The position numbers and the translations under genes are program-made. The notes under the pieces were generated by a model. It was not told the DNA's origin. It did not search any database and saw only the letters and a list, made by a program, of their open reading frames with translations. This document shows positions 6,687-8,352 of a stretch of DNA of 8,352 nucleotides, piece after piece (positions within the stretch are counted from its first letter, which is position 1; every line of letters begins with the position of its first letter). This DNA comes from an uncultured Bacilli bacterium (GTDB lineage Bacteria > Bacillota_I > Bacilli_A > RF39 > UBA660), in contig CANQCH010000046.1 in assembly GCA_947589165.1 (NCBI GenBank), forward strand, positions 1-8,352, given 5' to 3'.

Positions 6687-7440
6687 AATCATTTAATACG
6701 ATACTATCATTATAATTACCCGCGCTCGATTTAACAACAAAAGTAATTTCTAAATCGCCAAGTTTATTAATATATAACGCAAATATATTAAAATTATTCA
6801 TGGTTCCTTCCACATCAATATCATTATCAAGAGTTTGAGTATCACTAACCCGTTTTTGGACTTTCGTTTTTACTTCATCCATCGTTAAATTATAATTTTT
6901 TAATAATTCATCACCTAAAATGCGGCGACCGGTGGCTTTTTCTACCACATAACTTTCAATACTAGTAGGATTAGGGCCATTAACAATATCATAAGTATAA
7001 TCCATAACTAGTAAACTAATGTAATCAGGACTAAAGAAGTCATTATACTCCCGAAATTCTAAACTATAAATGCCTTCTTCATTCGTTTCCACATCTTCCG
7101 GAATATCACTAACATCTTTAGTATATTTAATACTTTTGCGAATGCTATCCATTTCGGATTTTAAACGACCATTTACTTCTTGCATCGATTCTAAATTAAA
7201 ATGAACATCCTTAAATTCAATTTCTTGACTAGCAATTACCTCTTCTTCGTTATCATAGTAAATATAATCTTTACTTTTATCAAGTCGTAAATCTTTTTTT
7301 ACCTCAGTTGGCTTACTACTTTCATTTTCGACTTTCTTTTCTTGCGTCAAATATTTCATCGCGAAATAACCCCCAATAATAAAGGTTAGAAGAATAACAA
7401 CTAAAAGAATCATCCCCAAAGTATTTTTATGTTCATCCAT
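6685..7440 (-). CDS. Membrane-anchored hypothetical protein, faintly RsiV/PdaC-like
   Basis: A 251-aa protein with one N-terminal membrane segment (about residues 9-30, GMILLVVILLTFIIGGYFAM) after a short charged tail, then a Lys/Glu-rich linker and a predicted extracellular domain of about 190 residues. It contains no cysteine. The pattern VVEKATGRRILGDELL, followed by a helix and a final strand-rich block (FALYINKLGDLEITFVV), faintly recalls the DUF3298/DUF4163 fold of RsiV and PdaC, where a TGK...LxDL turn precedes the last helix. That resemblance is by eye and weak. AGGAG (7447-7451), inside the last codons of the upstream gene, lies 6 nt from this ATG, and only 2 nt separate the two genes. 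The frr ribosome-binding site overlaps this gene's stop, so all three are probably one transcript. Function is not recognised; a partner role with the upstream thioredoxin-like protein is inferred from coupling only. Confidence 0.85.
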   Translation of the reverse strand: MDEHKNTLGMILLVVILLTFIIGGYFAMKYLTQEKKVENESSKPTEVKKDLRLDKSKDYIYYDNEEEVIASQEIEFKDVHFNLESMQEVNGRLKSEMDSIRKSIKYTKDVSDIPEDVETNEEGIYSLEFREYNDFFSPDYISLLVMDYTYDIVNGPNPTSIESYVVEKATGRRILGDELLKNYNLTMDEVKTKVQKRVSDTQTLDNDIDVEGTMNNFNIFALYINKLGDLEITFVVKSSAGNYNDSIVLND

Positions 7441-7442
7441 GG

Positions 7443-8057
7443 TTAACTCCTACTTCCTAAATAATTTCTAAAGGCTACTTCTAAATCACTTTTTTTCATT
7501 GCAATTTCATATTCATTCCAATATTCTTGCGGTTTTATGTGCCCAACGACAAAAGCCGTCTCATCATCAAAGTAGGTTACCCTCCTATTTTCCACGATAA
7601 CTAAAGTAGGCGCATATAAATTTCCTTCCCCATTATCTAAATAGGTAATATTATTTTCTAAATAATTAACGATGGTCTCATAGGTACCATTATTATTACT
7701 CCGATCCATTAAAAAATCATAATAATAAATTTTATCTATGCCTTCTTCTATCGCTACTTCATTCACAATCTTCGCATAATAATTGACCCATTCGTTATTA
7801 AAACCAAATAAGATAATCGCCTTAGGTGATGCTAATAAAAGATTCGTATCTTGAGCATTAGTATATTGAAAGACATTTTCTTCCGGCACCAAATTAAATT
7901 CTTGGCTAAACCGGATATTATCTGCGAGTTCGGTATGATAATCTAAATTTCCTAAAAAAATAAACAAGGAAAGAAGAATTATAAATAAGAACATATAAAT
8001 TATCATTTGCCCTTTATTTTTAAAAATGTGGGCATTTTTTATTGCAATTTTACTCAT
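7443..8057 (-). CDS. Membrane-anchored thioredoxin-like protein lacking the CxxC motif
   Basis: A 204-aa protein with a basic N-terminus (KNKGQ), one membrane segment (about residues 17-37) and a predicted extracellular domain. The domain has a thioredoxin-like plan: strand KAIILFGF (79-86), the active-site position FNNEWVNYYAKIVNEVA (86-102), strand DKIYYYD (108-114), helix TYETIVNYL (125-133), the cis-Pro position LYAPTLVIVENRRV (147-160, Pro150), and a C-terminal helix. The usual CxxC is replaced by NNEWV, and the whole protein has no cysteine, so thiol redox chemistry is impossible; a binding or scaffold role is more likely. The fold is assigned by pattern only. It is the first gene of a unit running into the membrane-anchored hypothetical gene and frr. 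An extended -10 promoter lies upstream, and the ribosome-binding site GGTGA (8066-8062) is weak, 4 nt from ATG. Confidence 0.85.
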   Translation of the reverse strand: MSKIAIKNAHIFKNKGQMIIYMFLFIILLSLFIFLGNLDYHTELADNIRFSQEFNLVPEENVFQYTNAQDTNLLLASPKAIILFGFNNEWVNYYAKIVNEVAIEEGIDKIYYYDFLMDRSNNNGTYETIVNYLENNITYLDNGEGNLYAPTLVIVENRRVTYFDDETAFVVGHIKPQEYWNEYEIAMKKSDLEVAFRNYLGSRS

Positions 8058-8077
8058 ATCTTCACCATTCTTCTTTT

Positions 8078-8105
8078 ATTATACCATGAATAAGCTCAAA
8101 TTTAA
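8078..8105 (-). promoter_or_regulatory. Extended -10 promoter of the thioredoxin-like gene/frr unit
   Basis: On the minus strand a perfect TATAAT (8083-8078) is preceded by TG one base upstream (8086-8085), the extended -10 form. A poor -35, TTAAAT (8105-8100), lies 16 bp away, as is common for extended -10 promoters. Transcription would begin near 8072, giving a leader of only about 15 nt before the ATG at 8057. Confidence 0.75.
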
Positions 8106-8136
8106 GTAAAATATTTAGCTTTACTAAAAAAGTGTC

Positions 8137-8167
8137 AAAAAAAGAAGAATAAAAGTAATTATTCTCC
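8137..8167 (-). terminator. Intrinsic terminator overlapping the end of tsf
   Basis: On the minus strand GGAGAATAA (8167-8159) pairs with TTATTCTTC (8152-8144), 9 bp with one G-U, around a 6-nt loop. Seven T follow (8143-8137). The 5' arm contains the last two tsf codons (Gly-Glu) and the TAA stop, so the hairpin is partly coding. Confidence 0.85.
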
Positions 8168-8278
8168 TTTAACTTGATTCATAACTTCTTCGGCAAAGTT
8201 ATCATTTCGCTTTTCCATTCCTTCACCGACTTCATAACGAACCATGCTCACAATTTCGCCATGATTATTTTTTACACC
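8159..8278 (-). pseudogene. tsf: Elongation factor Ts, C-terminal fragment
   Basis: The minus strand encodes 39 residues ending in TAA at 8161-8159: GVKNNHGEIV, then SMVRYEVGEGMEKRNDNFAEEVMNQVKGE. The block VRYEVGEGxEKR..NFAEEVMNQV is the classic C-terminus of bacterial EF-Ts, the nucleotide-exchange factor for EF-Tu. Immediately upstream the frame has TAG (8281-8279), and the remaining 71 bases to the window edge contain stops and a hairpin rather than EF-Ts sequence. EF-Ts is normally about 280-300 aa, so this is only its tail. Either the gene is truncated by an insertion or rearrangement, or the window edge is a misjoined contig end. EF-Ts is close to universal in bacteria, so an intact copy, or an intact version of this locus, should exist elsewhere. 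Confidence 0.8.
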
Positions 8279-8315
8279 CTACTTTGACAGTTTTAAATAA
8301 AAAAAGTGAATTATG

Positions 8316-8337
8316 CTAGATAAAATCTAGTTTTTTT
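8316..8337 (+). terminator. Hairpin with U-tract at the right edge, non-coding
   Basis: CTAGAT (8316-8321) and ATCTAG (8325-8330) form a perfect 6-bp stem with an AAA loop, followed by seven T (8331-8337). A run of seven A at 8299-8305 could extend the pairing across an internal bulge. Read on the plus strand it looks like an intrinsic terminator, yet no plus-strand gene precedes it. It lies in the unexplained sequence next to the broken tsf end. Confidence 0.45.
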
Positions 8338-8352
8338 ATAAATTTATAGTTG

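Noticed and set aside
578..8278. Mycoplasma-type code with TGA as Trp
   Set aside because: Conserved Trp positions in IleRS and the mutase are TGG, and no in-frame TGA occurs inside conserved proteins. No gene here ends in TGA, but the sample of eight stops is too small to infer reassignment.
8265..8300. Insertion-sequence terminal repeat (TTTTACACCC...TTTGACAG)
   Set aside because: The sequence recalls IS termini, but the G-rich outer end would point away from the element, no matching inverted copy or transposase is in the window, and no target duplication can be seen. It is kept only as one option for the tsf junction.
1..8352. CRISPR array, tRNA or rRNA gene, defence system
   Set aside because: No regularly spaced repeats, cloverleaf-forming segments, rRNA motifs or defence-associated domains were found on either strand.

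Overview
This AT-rich window looks like part of the chromosome of a low-GC Gram-positive bacterium of the Bacilli/Mollicutes-relative type, such as an uncultured gut lineage. The reasons are AT-rich codon use, strong AGGAGG ribosome-binding sites, TTGACA/TATAAT-type promoters, U-tract terminators, a T-box riboswitch and Firmicutes-like protein families. Trp is encoded by TGG and no conserved frame contains an in-frame TGA, so a recoded mycoplasma code is not supported. Exact taxonomy cannot be set from the sequence alone.

Layout: (1) positions 1-543, plus strand, hold the 3' end of a cysteine-rich repeat protein, probably extracellular. (2) A perfect 15-bp hairpin (551-587) separates it from the convergent gene ileS. 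(3) ileS (578-3673, minus) encodes a eukaryote-like type 2 isoleucyl-tRNA synthetase whose HIGH signature is replaced by GLHH. A complete T-box leader with its own near-consensus promoter (3691-3942) precedes it. (4) A tightly coupled pair, deoD and a phosphohexomutase gene (6037-3956, minus), links purine nucleoside phosphorolysis to sugar-phosphate isomerisation. (5) A three-gene unit (8057-6142, minus) encodes a membrane-anchored thioredoxin-like protein without cysteines, a membrane-anchored hypothetical protein, and ribosome recycling factor (frr). (6) The right end (8159-8278, minus) holds only the last 39 codons of elongation factor Ts (tsf). Upstream of them the frame is broken by a stop, followed by non-coding sequence with a hairpin, so this is a rearrangement, insertion or assembly junction.

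The familiar Firmicutes order tsf-pyrH-frr is recognisable, but pyrH is absent and two membrane-protein genes occupy its place. Most genes serve translation (ileS, frr, tsf) or nucleoside/sugar-phosphate salvage (deoD, mutase). The most interesting item is the GXHH-type IleRS2, a signature associated with very high mupirocin resistance, here under T-box control like a housekeeping synthetase. No defence system, CRISPR array, tRNA or rRNA gene was seen.
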